Shown here piece by piece: positions 1-5,588 of a stretch of DNA of 8,669 nt. Each line of letters opens with the position of its first letter. Positions within the stretch are counted from its first letter, which is position 1. The position numbers and the translations under genes were made by a program. Origin of the DNA: Alphaproteobacteria bacterium (GTDB lineage Bacteria > Pseudomonadota > Alphaproteobacteria > Micavibrionales > UBA2020); assembly GCA_020853455.1 (NCBI GenBank), contig JADYYV010000265.1, forward strand, positions 1 to 8,669. The letters run 5' to 3'. The notes under the pieces were generated by a model. That model saw nothing but the letters and a program-made list of their open reading frames with translations, searched no databases and was not told the DNA's origin.

Positions 1-389
1 CGCGTGCCGGTCACGGTCTGCCCGGCGAAATTGACCTCGGTGATGGTTTCGGCGGCGGCGGATTTCGAGCGGCGGTATTCAAGCGCCAGCAATGAGACGC
101 CCGCCACGCCGAAACCGATCGCCGTTGTCGTCAGCGTCTTGATCGACAGCGCGGCGAAAATGGATGCCCACATGAAACGCTTGCCGACCATCTGCGAGGT
201 GTCGAGCATGCGCGTGCCGACTTCGACCGGCGAGGTGCCGGGCATTTTTTGCTTCGCGGGCGGCTTGATCAATGTCCAGATCGTGAGCGGTTCGGCGCGG
301 TAATGTCCTTCGGCCAGGGTCGTGTAGAAGTCTTCGTAAAAATCGCCGATCTTCTTGAGCAGTTTCATCGGCCCGGCTGGCTTGAGCAA
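1..389 (-). CDS. Membrane protein of unknown function, partial (paralogue of the 1707-2612 gene)
   Basis: This gene is cut by the left edge: 129 codons plus two bases are visible, read leftwards. I do not recognise the family. The visible part holds a short amphipathic N-terminus, the motif GHYRxEP followed by IWTLI, then GKRFMWAS leading into a hydrophobic stretch (about residues 70-103) that could be one long or two short membrane segments, and then EVNFAGQ at the truncation point. The whole visible part aligns without gaps to the 301-residue protein at 1707-2612 (about 47 of 110 identical by hand count), so it is a tandem-type paralogue. The chosen start is TTG at 389-387, because AGGAGG at 400-395 lies 5 nt upstream; the first in-frame ATG (368-366) lies 26 nt from that site. 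An in-frame TAA at 428-426 bars a longer protein. The gene is real with good confidence; its function is unknown. Confidence 0.8.
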   Translation of the reverse strand, partial: MLKPAGPMKLLKKIGDFYEDFYTTLAEGHYRAEPLTIWTLIKPPAKQKMPGTSPVEVGTRMLDTSQMVGKRFMWASIFAALSIKTLTTTAIGFGVAGVSLLALEYRRSKSAAAETITEVNFAGQTVTGT

Positions 390-394
390 CAATA

Positions 395-400
395 CCTCCT
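395..400 (-). promoter_or_regulatory. Strong Shine-Dalgarno AGGAGG that sets a TTG start
   Basis: AGGAGG on the minus strand ends 5 nt before the TTG at 389-387. A second in-frame TTG (392-390) is only 2 nt away and so too close. This site decides the start of the leftmost gene in favour of TTG over the later ATG. Confidence 0.75.
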
Positions 401-414
401 TTAGTGTTTGCGGT

Positions 415-423
415 ATAATAGCA
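415..423 (-). promoter_or_regulatory. Candidate extended -10 promoter for the leftmost gene
   Basis: The minus strand reads TGC-TATTAT, an extended -10 (TGnTATAAT type) with one mismatch in the hexamer. It ends 25 nt before the TTG start. No good -35 sits 17 nt upstream. An alternative reading is TTGACG (451-446), a 17-nt spacer and TAAGGT (428-423), which has a better -35 but a poor -10. The extended -10 version is preferred because the same TGCTAT element precedes the other two genes of this group. Confidence 0.5.
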
Positions 424-476
424 CCTTAGCTGAAAAGCGCCCTGCCGTCAAAAGAAAGCGGAATTCATCAATAAAA

Positions 477-1472
477 TCAGGGTTTACGGCGGTTGTTGTG
501 CAGGATGTCGGTGATCAGGTTGTTATGGTGCGGGGCGGGGGTGACGGTGGCTTTGTCCTCGTAGCCGCGCGCTTCGGGGATGCCGTTGATCGAGGGGACG
601 GACATCTCCACGCGGTGGAAGGTGCCGATGCCGCGGTCGGCGGGTTTTACCACATGGCCTTCGGTCGTATAGGTAAAGCTCTGCCCCGTTTCGCGCTGTT
701 TGATCCACGGCAAAATAACGCTGTTCCACACATTTGAATGGCGGCTGCGGATATTGACGGATGACGCATCCAGTTTTTCAACCACGGTTTCCGCATCCGG
801 TTTGTCATGGCCGGTGATTTTCGCGTAATTGCCGGCGATGCGGTTGATGAGCCCGTCATGCACGGGGCGCGGCTCGACCAATACGGTTTGATAGCCGCCA
901 AGCGTCATCATCTGCGCGGCGGTGCAGCCCATCGAATGTGCGCCGATCACGATGCCGCCGGTGACGGGCAGGGTGTTGCCGTCTGCGCCCTTGAACGCGC
1001 CGTCGGCGATCATTTTTTCGACCTGCATGGTGTAGTTATAAAGCGCGGCTGACTGCCCGCGCATACCGCCAATCGCCATTTCCTTTAAATCCATCAGCGT
1101 ATCGCCGGGGTTATCGTCGGATTCCAGCCCCGGCATCGCGATCATCACGCGGCCCGATGCGCGGTGATACAGCGTCAGGAAATGCGCGCCATGCAGCGCT
1201 TCGGTTTTATTCTCCGCGTCGCGGCGCTTGTCGGAGAGATGATCCAGCACGATCCACGGGCTGTCTTCTTTTCCAAACGCATGTTCCATCGCGGCGGTCA
1301 TGTTGAAGGCGTTTTTGGCGCGCAGGTTGAAATGCGCGTTCAGGTGGTCTTTGACGGGGTTATCCTGCGATCCCATGTAATAGGCCGCATAAATGCCGAT
1401 CAGCGCATCGCGCAGCGGAATGCCGCCCGCGCCCGCTTCATCGCCATGAATGCTGATGTTTTCCGCCGTCAT
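477..1472 (-). CDS. Putative alpha/beta-hydrolase, lipase-like
   Basis: The protein has 331 residues. A hydrophobic strand GGIVIGA runs into A178-H-S180-M-G182, the nucleophile-elbow form AxSxG known from Bacillus subtilis LipA-type lipases, and is followed by the expected helix. The strand VMIAMPG near residues 109-115 could supply the oxyanion region. Candidate acid and histidine partners are D206 (in PRPVHDG) and the H315-H316 pair in HHNNL near the C-terminus, the usual place for a catalytic His. There is no signal peptide and no clear membrane segment, so it is probably cytoplasmic unless exported by another route. The substrate cannot be read from the sequence. The ATG at 1472 has AGGGA at 1485-1481, 8 nt upstream. 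It lies between two paralogous membrane-protein genes, suggesting a shared task, but this is inference. The hydrolase fold is moderately supported; the exact family is not. Confidence 0.7.
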   Translation of the reverse strand: MTAENISIHGDEAGAGGIPLRDALIGIYAAYYMGSQDNPVKDHLNAHFNLRAKNAFNMTAAMEHAFGKEDSPWIVLDHLSDKRRDAENKTEALHGAHFLTLYHRASGRVMIAMPGLESDDNPGDTLMDLKEMAIGGMRGQSAALYNYTMQVEKMIADGAFKGADGNTLPVTGGIVIGAHSMGCTAAQMMTLGGYQTVLVEPRPVHDGLINRIAGNYAKITGHDKPDAETVVEKLDASSVNIRSRHSNVWNSVILPWIKQRETGQSFTYTTEGHVVKPADRGIGTFHRVEMSVPSINGIPEARGYEDKATVTPAPHHNNLITDILHNNRRKP

Positions 1473-1495
1473 GCCCTGTTTCCCTGATTGAGGAC

Positions 1496-1504
1496 ATTAT
1501 AGCA
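1496..1504 (-). promoter_or_regulatory. Extended -10 promoter of the hydrolase gene
   Basis: The minus strand reads TGC-TATAAT: a full consensus -10 with the upstream TG extension, 23 nt before the ATG at 1472. No recognisable -35 lies at the usual distance, which is typical of extended -10 promoters. It implies a leader of roughly 17 nt, enough for the AGGGA ribosome site. The gene therefore probably does not depend on read-through from 1707-2612. Confidence 0.65.
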
Positions 1505-1559
1505 TGCAATGGTAAACAGTGGTTTATGCGCCTGGATTTATGCGTCAATACAAGAGCTT

Positions 1560-1618
1560 GCCCCCGCTCCTCCGCTCGCGATTGCGAGTGGCGGGAGAGG
1601 GCCGGGGTGAGGGGGCGG
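1560..1618 (-). repeat. GC-rich palindromic intergenic repeat, copy A
   Basis: Read on the minus strand this copy opens with CCCCCTCACCCCGG and then carries a hairpin with stem CTCGC/GCGAG around an AATC loop (1575-1588). It is the inverted partner of copy B at 1652-1700. Such CCCCTCAyCCCGrCC-type palindromes recur between genes in several GC-rich proteobacteria, notably alphaproteobacteria. It does not encode a protein that I can support. Confidence 0.65.
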
Positions 1619-1678
1619 TCAAGGTCGTCGTCATATTCGTCTTTGTGGAGACACCCCCTCATCCCGACCTTCTCCCGC
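1591..1678. repeat. Large imperfect inverted repeat formed by copies A and B
   Basis: Arm 1 (1591-1615) and arm 2 (1654-1678) are 25-nt reverse complements with 22 matches. The three mismatches are all transitions, which would still allow G-U pairing in one of the two transcribed strands. The loop is 38 nt. In RNA read from the upstream minus-strand gene (1707-2612) this could form one very stable structure and stop or shield the transcript, in competition with the smaller hairpins inside each copy. There is no U-tract, so it is not a standard intrinsic terminator. Confidence 0.6.
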
Positions 1679-1700
1679 CGCAAGGGCGGGGGAGAAGGGG
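1652..1700 (+). repeat. GC-rich palindromic intergenic repeat, copy B
   Basis: The plus strand opens with CCCCCTCATCCCGACC, followed by a hairpin with arms CTTCTCCC and GGGGAGAAG around a GCAA loop (about 1669-1697). It ends 6 nt past the stop codon of the 1707-2612 gene, so it would be the first structure in that gene's 3' untranslated RNA. It is related to copy A but in the opposite orientation. Confidence 0.65.
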
Positions 1701-1706
1701 AAGTGA

Positions 1707-2612
1707 TCAGGCGGCGCGCGCCTGCGCGGTGTTTGCTTTTTGCGCGCGCGCTTCGTTCACCTTGGCCATCGCATCGGCGGGCAGCGCTTCCTCGAGCGCG
1801 AGGAAGCGTCTGGCGACTTCTTCGGGCGTATAGGCGGCTGCCGCGTCGAAGGTATTCTTCAGCGACATATCGGCCAGCGCATGGGTGGTCGCGGGCGCGT
1901 TGAAAATGACGGGCATGGCCGGGCGGTCCTTCACCAGCTTGATGCCGGGTTCGGAGAATTCATAGCCTTCGCAGCCCGCGTTGTAACGGCCGGGATCGAT
2001 CACCTTCACGCGCTTTGCGTTGTCGCTGACGCTGTTGATGATGCGCGCAATGGTTTCCGACGTTGATTCCATCGATGCCTGCGCGAAAGTGCCGCCAAGG
2101 TTCATGATTTTTTCCTGCGCGTTATGCAGGTGATACAGGTCGGCGCGCGTGCCTTCGATCTGCTGGCCCGCGAAATTGACCTCGCGGATCACTTCGCGGC
2201 CCGCGCGGCGCGACTGCATGTATTCAAGGACGAACAGGCCCGCGCCCGCAAGCGCGATGCCGCCCGCGACCCAGACCATCGCCTGCATGGAAACAAGCGC
2301 GATGGCGGATGCCCACATCATGCGCTTACCGAACGACCGGCCGGTATCCATCATCGCGCCGCCGACTTTGGTGACGGCGACATCGACCTCGGGCTTGCTG
2401 CCCTGGCCGGTGATGAGCGTCCACAGCGATTTCGGCTGGATGCGATAGTTGCCTTCGGCAATACGCATGTGGAAGTTGTCGTAGCCGCTGCGCAGGCCAT
2501 GCACGGCGGTTTCACAGAGGTTGTAAATGGTTTTGCCGGTGCTGCGCAGGAATCCTGCAACGGGATTGGAGGAAGTGGACGGGATCGAGTTCTCCGAAAG
2601 CGGAGTGGTCAA
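1707..2612 (-). CDS. Membrane protein of unknown function (complete paralogue)
   Basis: The protein has 301 residues and I do not recognise the family. Visible layout: a Ser/Pro-rich N-terminal tail (1-20), an amphipathic region (20-65) ending in EGNYRIQPKSLWTLI, a variable linker, then GKRMMWAS at 95-102 opening a long hydrophobic stretch (98-131) that is either one long or two short helices forming a hairpin. After it come a basic SRRAGRE turn, REVNFAGQ (143-150), a helical region rich in Gln, Ser and Thr (150-200), a small globular part with one Cys (214), and an Ala-rich charged C-terminal helix (262-301). There is no signal peptide. The start is TTG at 2612-2610, with GAGG 7 nt upstream; the nearby upstream ATG is out of frame. 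A partial paralogue lies at 1-389. The conserved parts (EGxYR, WTLI, GKRxMWAS, EVNFAGQ) mark what is probably functional. It is anchored in the inner membrane by inference. Confidence 0.8.
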   Translation of the reverse strand: MTTPLSENSIPSTSSNPVAGFLRSTGKTIYNLCETAVHGLRSGYDNFHMRIAEGNYRIQPKSLWTLITGQGSKPEVDVAVTKVGGAMMDTGRSFGKRMMWASAIALVSMQAMVWVAGGIALAGAGLFVLEYMQSRRAGREVIREVNFAGQQIEGTRADLYHLHNAQEKIMNLGGTFAQASMESTSETIARIINSVSDNAKRVKVIDPGRYNAGCEGYEFSEPGIKLVKDRPAMPVIFNAPATTHALADMSLKNTFDAAAAYTPEEVARRFLALEEALPADAMAKVNEARAQKANTAQARAA

Positions 2613-2645
2613 GATGTCGCCTCATGCGCTGTTAAAGACATCTCA

Positions 2646-2674
2646 ACGATAGCAAAAGTGCCGTATTTTGTAAA
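2646..2674 (-). promoter_or_regulatory. Promoter of the 1707-2612 gene
   Basis: The minus strand shows TTTACA (-35, 2674-2669, 5 of 6 consensus), a 17-nt spacer and TATCGT (-10, 2651-2646, 4 of 6), preceded by TGC, which makes an extended -10. The predicted RNA start is near 2639, giving a leader of about 27 nt that includes the GAGG ribosome site. The DNA just upstream (2675-2720) is very AT-rich and could act as an UP element. Confidence 0.6.
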
Positions 2675-2692
2675 GTTGTATAAGCATTTGAT

Positions 2693-2706
2693 AATAAACA
2701 TTTATT
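2693..2706. promoter_or_regulatory. AATAAA/TTTATT dyad upstream of the promoter
   Basis: Perfect 6-bp inverted half-sites separated by two bases lie in the AT-rich block about 20 bp upstream of the -35 of the 1707-2612 gene. The placement would suit an activator or silencer site, but AT-rich DNA makes such dyads by chance, so this is weak. Confidence 0.2.
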
Positions 2707-2776
2707 TCAAATATTAAGGTATTATTGCACCGCAAAAACGACTACTTATACATTGTTTGAGTATTACCCGTGATTC

Positions 2777-3844
2777 TCATTTTGCGTGGATGCCGCGCAC
2801 CAGATCGTGGAAATACACGACGCCGTTTTCATGGCGCGGCGACAATTCGCCCACATGATAAACGCCTGCCGATAAATTCTTCTGCACGATCTCGACGATA
2901 TCCACGTCTTCCTGTGTGACCAGAAAGCTGAGATCGATGGCGCGCTGGTTTTCTTCGCGCGCGGCCTCCGACACGTCGCGGAACAGGTAGCAGTACCGCA
3001 GTTCCGTCGTTTCCGGCCCGGTCGGCATGACGATTTCAAGGTTCATGCCGTTCTTGTAAATATTGATCGCCACATTCGGCCACAGCCAGACCCAGAGGCC
3101 GCTGTTCTGCGCCACATCGGCGCGCTCCGGCCGGATGCCGGTTTCGTGCCGCGCGATGCGGTCGCCGACGATGACTTTATATGTGTTGAAATCGACATCC
3201 TTGTTCAGCTCGGGATGGATGACGGGGATGTGGTATCCCTCCATGTAATTCTCGATATAGGTTTTCCAGTTGCATTTCATCGGATGCGACGCGGTCGAGA
3301 AAAACTTGAACCCCTCGATGCCCGATCCCTGCAAAGCCGCGACCAGCCCGCCCAGCGCTTTTTCGAACGGCGGCGGATTTTCGGCCATGCAGATAAACAC
3401 AAGGCCGGAAACGCTTTTCACATGAATGTTGAACAGATGCGTGCGTTCGCACAGGTCTTTTTCGTCGCCGCCGAAACCGGGCGCCTTCGCCAGCTGCCCG
3501 TCGGTGTCATAGACCCAGCCGTGATACATGCAGCGCAGCACCTGCGTCGTGCCGACGCCTTCTTTCAGCACCATCGACGCGCGGTGGCGGCAGACGTTGT
3601 GGAACGCCTTCAGCTGCCCGTCCTTGCCGCGCAGCACCAGCAGGGGGCGACCCGCCAGCGTATAGGCCACATACTGCCCCGGTTTTTCGACAAGCGCTTC
3701 GTGGCAGAACAGCTGCCATTCGCTAAAGAAAAGCTTTTCACGCTCGGCCTCGTAAAATTCGGGCGCGTGATACCATGCGGCGGGAATGGTCAGGTGGTTT
3801 TGTGCAGCGTTATCCTGCGCGCGCGGTTGTGCGGGAATGGTCAT
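2777..3844 (-). CDS. Rieske non-heme iron oxygenase, alpha subunit (quaternary-amine-type candidate)
   Basis: The protein has 355 residues, normal for the short Rieske oxygenase alpha-subunit group. The N-terminal [2Fe-2S] Rieske site is C85-x-H87-x17-C105-x2-H108. The mononuclear iron site in the C-terminal catalytic domain is ENYMEGYH: H205 and H210, with the third ligand probably D313 in TQEDVD. Family knowledge: these enzymes use O2 and electrons from a partner reductase to hydroxylate or demethylate substrates. The residue three before the first iron histidine, which bridges the two metal centres and is usually Asp, is Glu here (E202), as reported for carnitine monooxygenase CntA. That points to a choline, betaine or carnitine-type amine rather than an aromatic ring; the substrate remains an inference. 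No reductase or ferredoxin gene is seen nearby. The ATG start has AAGGAA 8 nt upstream. The gene is transcribed divergently from the export operon. Confidence 0.88.
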   Translation of the reverse strand: MTIPAQPRAQDNAAQNHLTIPAAWYHAPEFYEAEREKLFFSEWQLFCHEALVEKPGQYVAYTLAGRPLLVLRGKDGQLKAFHNVCRHRASMVLKEGVGTTQVLRCMYHGWVYDTDGQLAKAPGFGGDEKDLCERTHLFNIHVKSVSGLVFICMAENPPPFEKALGGLVAALQGSGIEGFKFFSTASHPMKCNWKTYIENYMEGYHIPVIHPELNKDVDFNTYKVIVGDRIARHETGIRPERADVAQNSGLWVWLWPNVAINIYKNGMNLEIVMPTGPETTELRYCYLFRDVSEAAREENQRAIDLSFLVTQEDVDIVEIVQKNLSAGVYHVGELSPRHENGVVYFHDLVRGIHAK

Positions 3845-3872
3845 TCTTCAAATTCCTTGTTCGTATGGCCCG

Positions 3873-3900
3873 AGTGTAGCGGCGGGGATTCTGAAATCAA
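3873..3900 (-). promoter_or_regulatory. Candidate promoter of the Rieske gene
   Basis: The minus strand shows TTGATT (3900-3895), a 16-nt spacer and TACACT (3878-3873), each 4 of 6 to consensus. It would start RNA near 3866, about 22 nt before the ATG, leaving room for the AAGGAA ribosome site. The match is moderate and the position is good. Confidence 0.4.
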
Positions 3901-3917
3901 CCGCCAACTTTCCATAC

Positions 3918-3944
3918 TGAATCATTTTTGAATCGTTTTGACTC
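3918..3944 (-). promoter_or_regulatory. Three phased GA(T/G)TCA direct repeats, possible regulator site
   Basis: The minus strand carries GATTCA at 3923-3918, GATTCA at 3934-3929 and GAGTCA at 3944-3939, starting 11 and 10 bp apart, about one helical turn each. Direct repeats with this period are the usual site form for OmpR/PhoB-family response regulators. A fourth GATTCA lies in the opposite orientation at 4009-4014. They sit upstream of both divergent genes. No regulator gene is in the window. Confidence 0.35.
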
Positions 3945-3981
3945 TCTATGGAAATCACTCTTAATCCTTTGTTAAATAATA

Positions 3982-4011
3982 TTGTTATGAAACAGAAATT
4001 TAGGTTAGGAT
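3982..4011 (+). promoter_or_regulatory. Weak candidate promoter of the export operon
   Basis: TTGTTA (3982-3987), an 18-nt spacer and TAGGAT (4006-4011) form a weak sigma-70-like pair (4 of 6 each). The predicted RNA start, near 4018, would give a leader of about 50 nt containing the 4035-4057 hairpin. An alternative is TGT-TATGAA (3983-3991) used as an extended -10. The block 3945-4012 is clearly AT-rich, so a promoter is expected here, but its exact place is unsure. Confidence 0.3.
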
Positions 4012-4034
4012 TCAGGCGGGGAAAATTGGGGAGA

Positions 4035-4057
4035 ATTCTTCTTGTTCATAGAAGAAT
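4035..4057 (+). promoter_or_regulatory. Leader hairpin just before the TolC-family start codon
   Basis: ATTCTTCT (4035-4042) and AGAAGAAT (4050-4057) form a perfect 8-bp stem with a 7-nt loop, followed by ATTTT, ending 10 nt before the ATG at 4068. The purine-rich strand AGAAGAA is the nearest thing to a ribosome site, so the stem could hide it. It could also act as a weak attenuator because of the following T-run. The stem is A/T-rich, so it would be only moderately stable and possibly temperature-sensitive. Function is inference. Confidence 0.4.
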
Positions 4058-4067
4058 ATTTTAGAGA

Positions 4068-5582
4068 ATGTATAACCGCACCAAATGCGTAGTTTGCGCA
4101 TTGCCACTTATTGCGCTCCTGTCGGCATGCGGCAGTAACCAAGCCGCGCTTGATCCGTCGGAAATGCGCCGCACGATCGCGGAAGACATGCGCACGGCCT
4201 ATCCCGACGACGCCAAGGGCGAAGTGCTGACGCTGGAAATGGCGATTGCGCGCGGCATCAAATACAACCTCGACGCAAAAGTCGCGCAGAATGAATCCTA
4301 TGTCGCGCGCAAGGAAGCGGCGCTGTCCGGTTACGACGCGCTGCCCACCGCGTCGCTGACCGCAAGCCGCATCGGCCGCAACAACTTGGGCGGTTCTTCC
4401 TCGCGCTCGCTGCAGACGGGCGTGCAGTCGCTGGAACCCTCGATCTCGACAGACCAGTACCGCAATACCGCCAGCCTCGATGCGAACTGGAATTTGCTGG
4501 ATGCGGGTCTTGCGATCGCCCGCGCGCGCGGCGCGTCGGACCGCGAAAAAGTTTCCATGGAACGCCGCCGCAAGGTGTTCGAAGACGTCGTGACCGCGGT
4601 TTACGCCGCCTATTGGCGCGCCGCCGCGGCGCAGCGCATACAGCCGCAGATCAAGGAACTGGTGGCGGCCGCGAATGCCGAAACCAAAAAACTGGACGCC
4701 GCCGTCAAGGAAGGCATCATTCCCTTCGGCGACGCGAAAACGCTGAAGGGCCAGATTCTCGACAAGCGCGCCGCGCTGATGCAGCTGCAGGACCGTTTGC
4801 TGCTGGCGGAAGCGGGTTTGCGCGCGCTGATCGCGCTGCCGCCCGGATCGCCGCTGCGCCTCGATATCAGCAATAAAGACTGGCTCGAAGGCCGCTCGCT
4901 GCCGCGCCTGTCGCGCGACGACGACGCGCTGCATTCGATCGCGCTGATGCACCGCCCCGAAATGCACGAGCAGTTCCTGAACAAGTCGATTTCCGCGCGC
5001 AACGTGAAGCTGGAAATTTTCTCGACCTTCCCGGGCGCGTCGGCCATTCTGGGCGCCAAGCACGATGCGAACAGCTTCCTTGCCGAAAACGACTGGATGG
5101 ACTGGACGTTCAGCCTGACGCAAAGCATCACCAAGCTGCTGACGCTGCCCGCGCGCTACCAGCGCGCCAAGGCCGATCAGGCGCTGACCGAAAAACGCCG
5201 CCAGGCGCTGGTCGCCGCCGTGATGACGCAGGTGACGCTGGCGCGCCTGCGCTTTGACTACCTGAAAGAATTCTATGCGGGAGCCACCGAAATCGACGAA
5301 AACACCCGCCAGCTGGCGCGCCGCGCATCGGGCTTTGCCAAGACCGGCATGATGGGATCGCCGCAGCGCGTGGTGGCGGAAATCGACGCCGCGCTGTCGG
5401 GCGCGAACCGCATGGTCGCCTTCGGCGACGCGCAGGAAGCCTATGGGCAGCTGGTATCGTCGCTCGGCATCGATATCTGGAGCGGCGACGGCGACGGTGT
5501 CGCACTGCCCGAAATTTCATCGACCGTGCGCCGCAACCTGCAGGCACTGGAAGACGAGATCATGACAGGGAAGGGGTCCTAA
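4068..5582 (+). CDS. TolC-family outer-membrane efflux lipoprotein
   Basis: The protein has 504 residues, typical of outer-membrane factors that form the trimeric exit duct of tripartite exporters. A lipoprotein signal peptide runs over residues 1-20, with lipobox L18-S-A-C21; the residue after the Cys is Gly, consistent with sorting to the outer membrane. Two OEP repeats follow. The first (about 53-255) opens with LTLEMAIARGIKYNL and the YDALPTASL motif before the beta strands; the second (about 283-470) has the SIALMHRPEM signature. Long Ala/Arg/Glu-rich helices (160-250, 360-460) would form the periplasmic barrel. The ATG at 4068 is preceded by an in-frame TAG two codons upstream, so no longer start is possible. 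The ribosome site is weak. It is the first gene of the operon, 6 nt ahead of an HlyD-type adaptor, which fixes its role as an export outlet. Substrate unknown. Confidence 0.88.
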   Translation: MYNRTKCVVCALPLIALLSACGSNQAALDPSEMRRTIAEDMRTAYPDDAKGEVLTLEMAIARGIKYNLDAKVAQNESYVARKEAALSGYDALPTASLTASRIGRNNLGGSSSRSLQTGVQSLEPSISTDQYRNTASLDANWNLLDAGLAIARARGASDREKVSMERRRKVFEDVVTAVYAAYWRAAAAQRIQPQIKELVAAANAETKKLDAAVKEGIIPFGDAKTLKGQILDKRAALMQLQDRLLLAEAGLRALIALPPGSPLRLDISNKDWLEGRSLPRLSRDDDALHSIALMHRPEMHEQFLNKSISARNVKLEIFSTFPGASAILGAKHDANSFLAENDWMDWTFSLTQSITKLLTLPARYQRAKADQALTEKRRQALVAAVMTQVTLARLRFDYLKEFYAGATEIDENTRQLARRASGFAKTGMMGSPQRVVAEIDAALSGANRMVAFGDAQEAYGQLVSSLGIDIWSGDGDGVALPEISSTVRRNLQALEDEIMTGKGS

Positions 5583-5588
5583 ATCCAC

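Noticed and set aside
4..303. Plus-strand frame similar to another plus-strand frame at 2149-2448
   Set aside because: Their similarity is fully explained by both being antisense to the two paralogous minus-strand membrane-protein genes. It is evidence for the paralogy, not for plus-strand genes.
1519..1903. Two overlapping plus-strand frames across the palindromic repeats
   Set aside because: They translate repeat DNA and run antisense into the 1707-2612 gene; there is no start context and no protein pattern.
2124..2717. Plus-strand frame of 197 codons
   Set aside because: It covers the 1707-2612 gene in antisense and ends in the AT-rich promoter block; there is no start signal and no protein pattern.
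2700..2776. Terminator after the Rieske gene
   Set aside because: Only a 4-bp TTGC/GCAA dyad with no following U-run was found, so there is no intrinsic terminator I can support.
3146..3931. Plus-strand frame of 261 codons
   Set aside because: It is antisense to the Rieske gene, whose iron-sulphur and iron-site motifs are clear on the minus strand.
3938..3966. TTGACT as the -35 of the export operon promoter
   Set aside because: At 17 nt it pairs only with TTAATC, which matches 2 of 6 consensus positions; TTGACT also overlaps the phased hexamer repeat.
4005..5123. Open reading frame of 372 codons on the minus strand
   Set aside because: It lies antisense to the well-supported TolC-family gene, is extremely Arg/Gln-rich with no domain pattern, and has no ribosome site. 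It is a by-product of GC-rich codon use.
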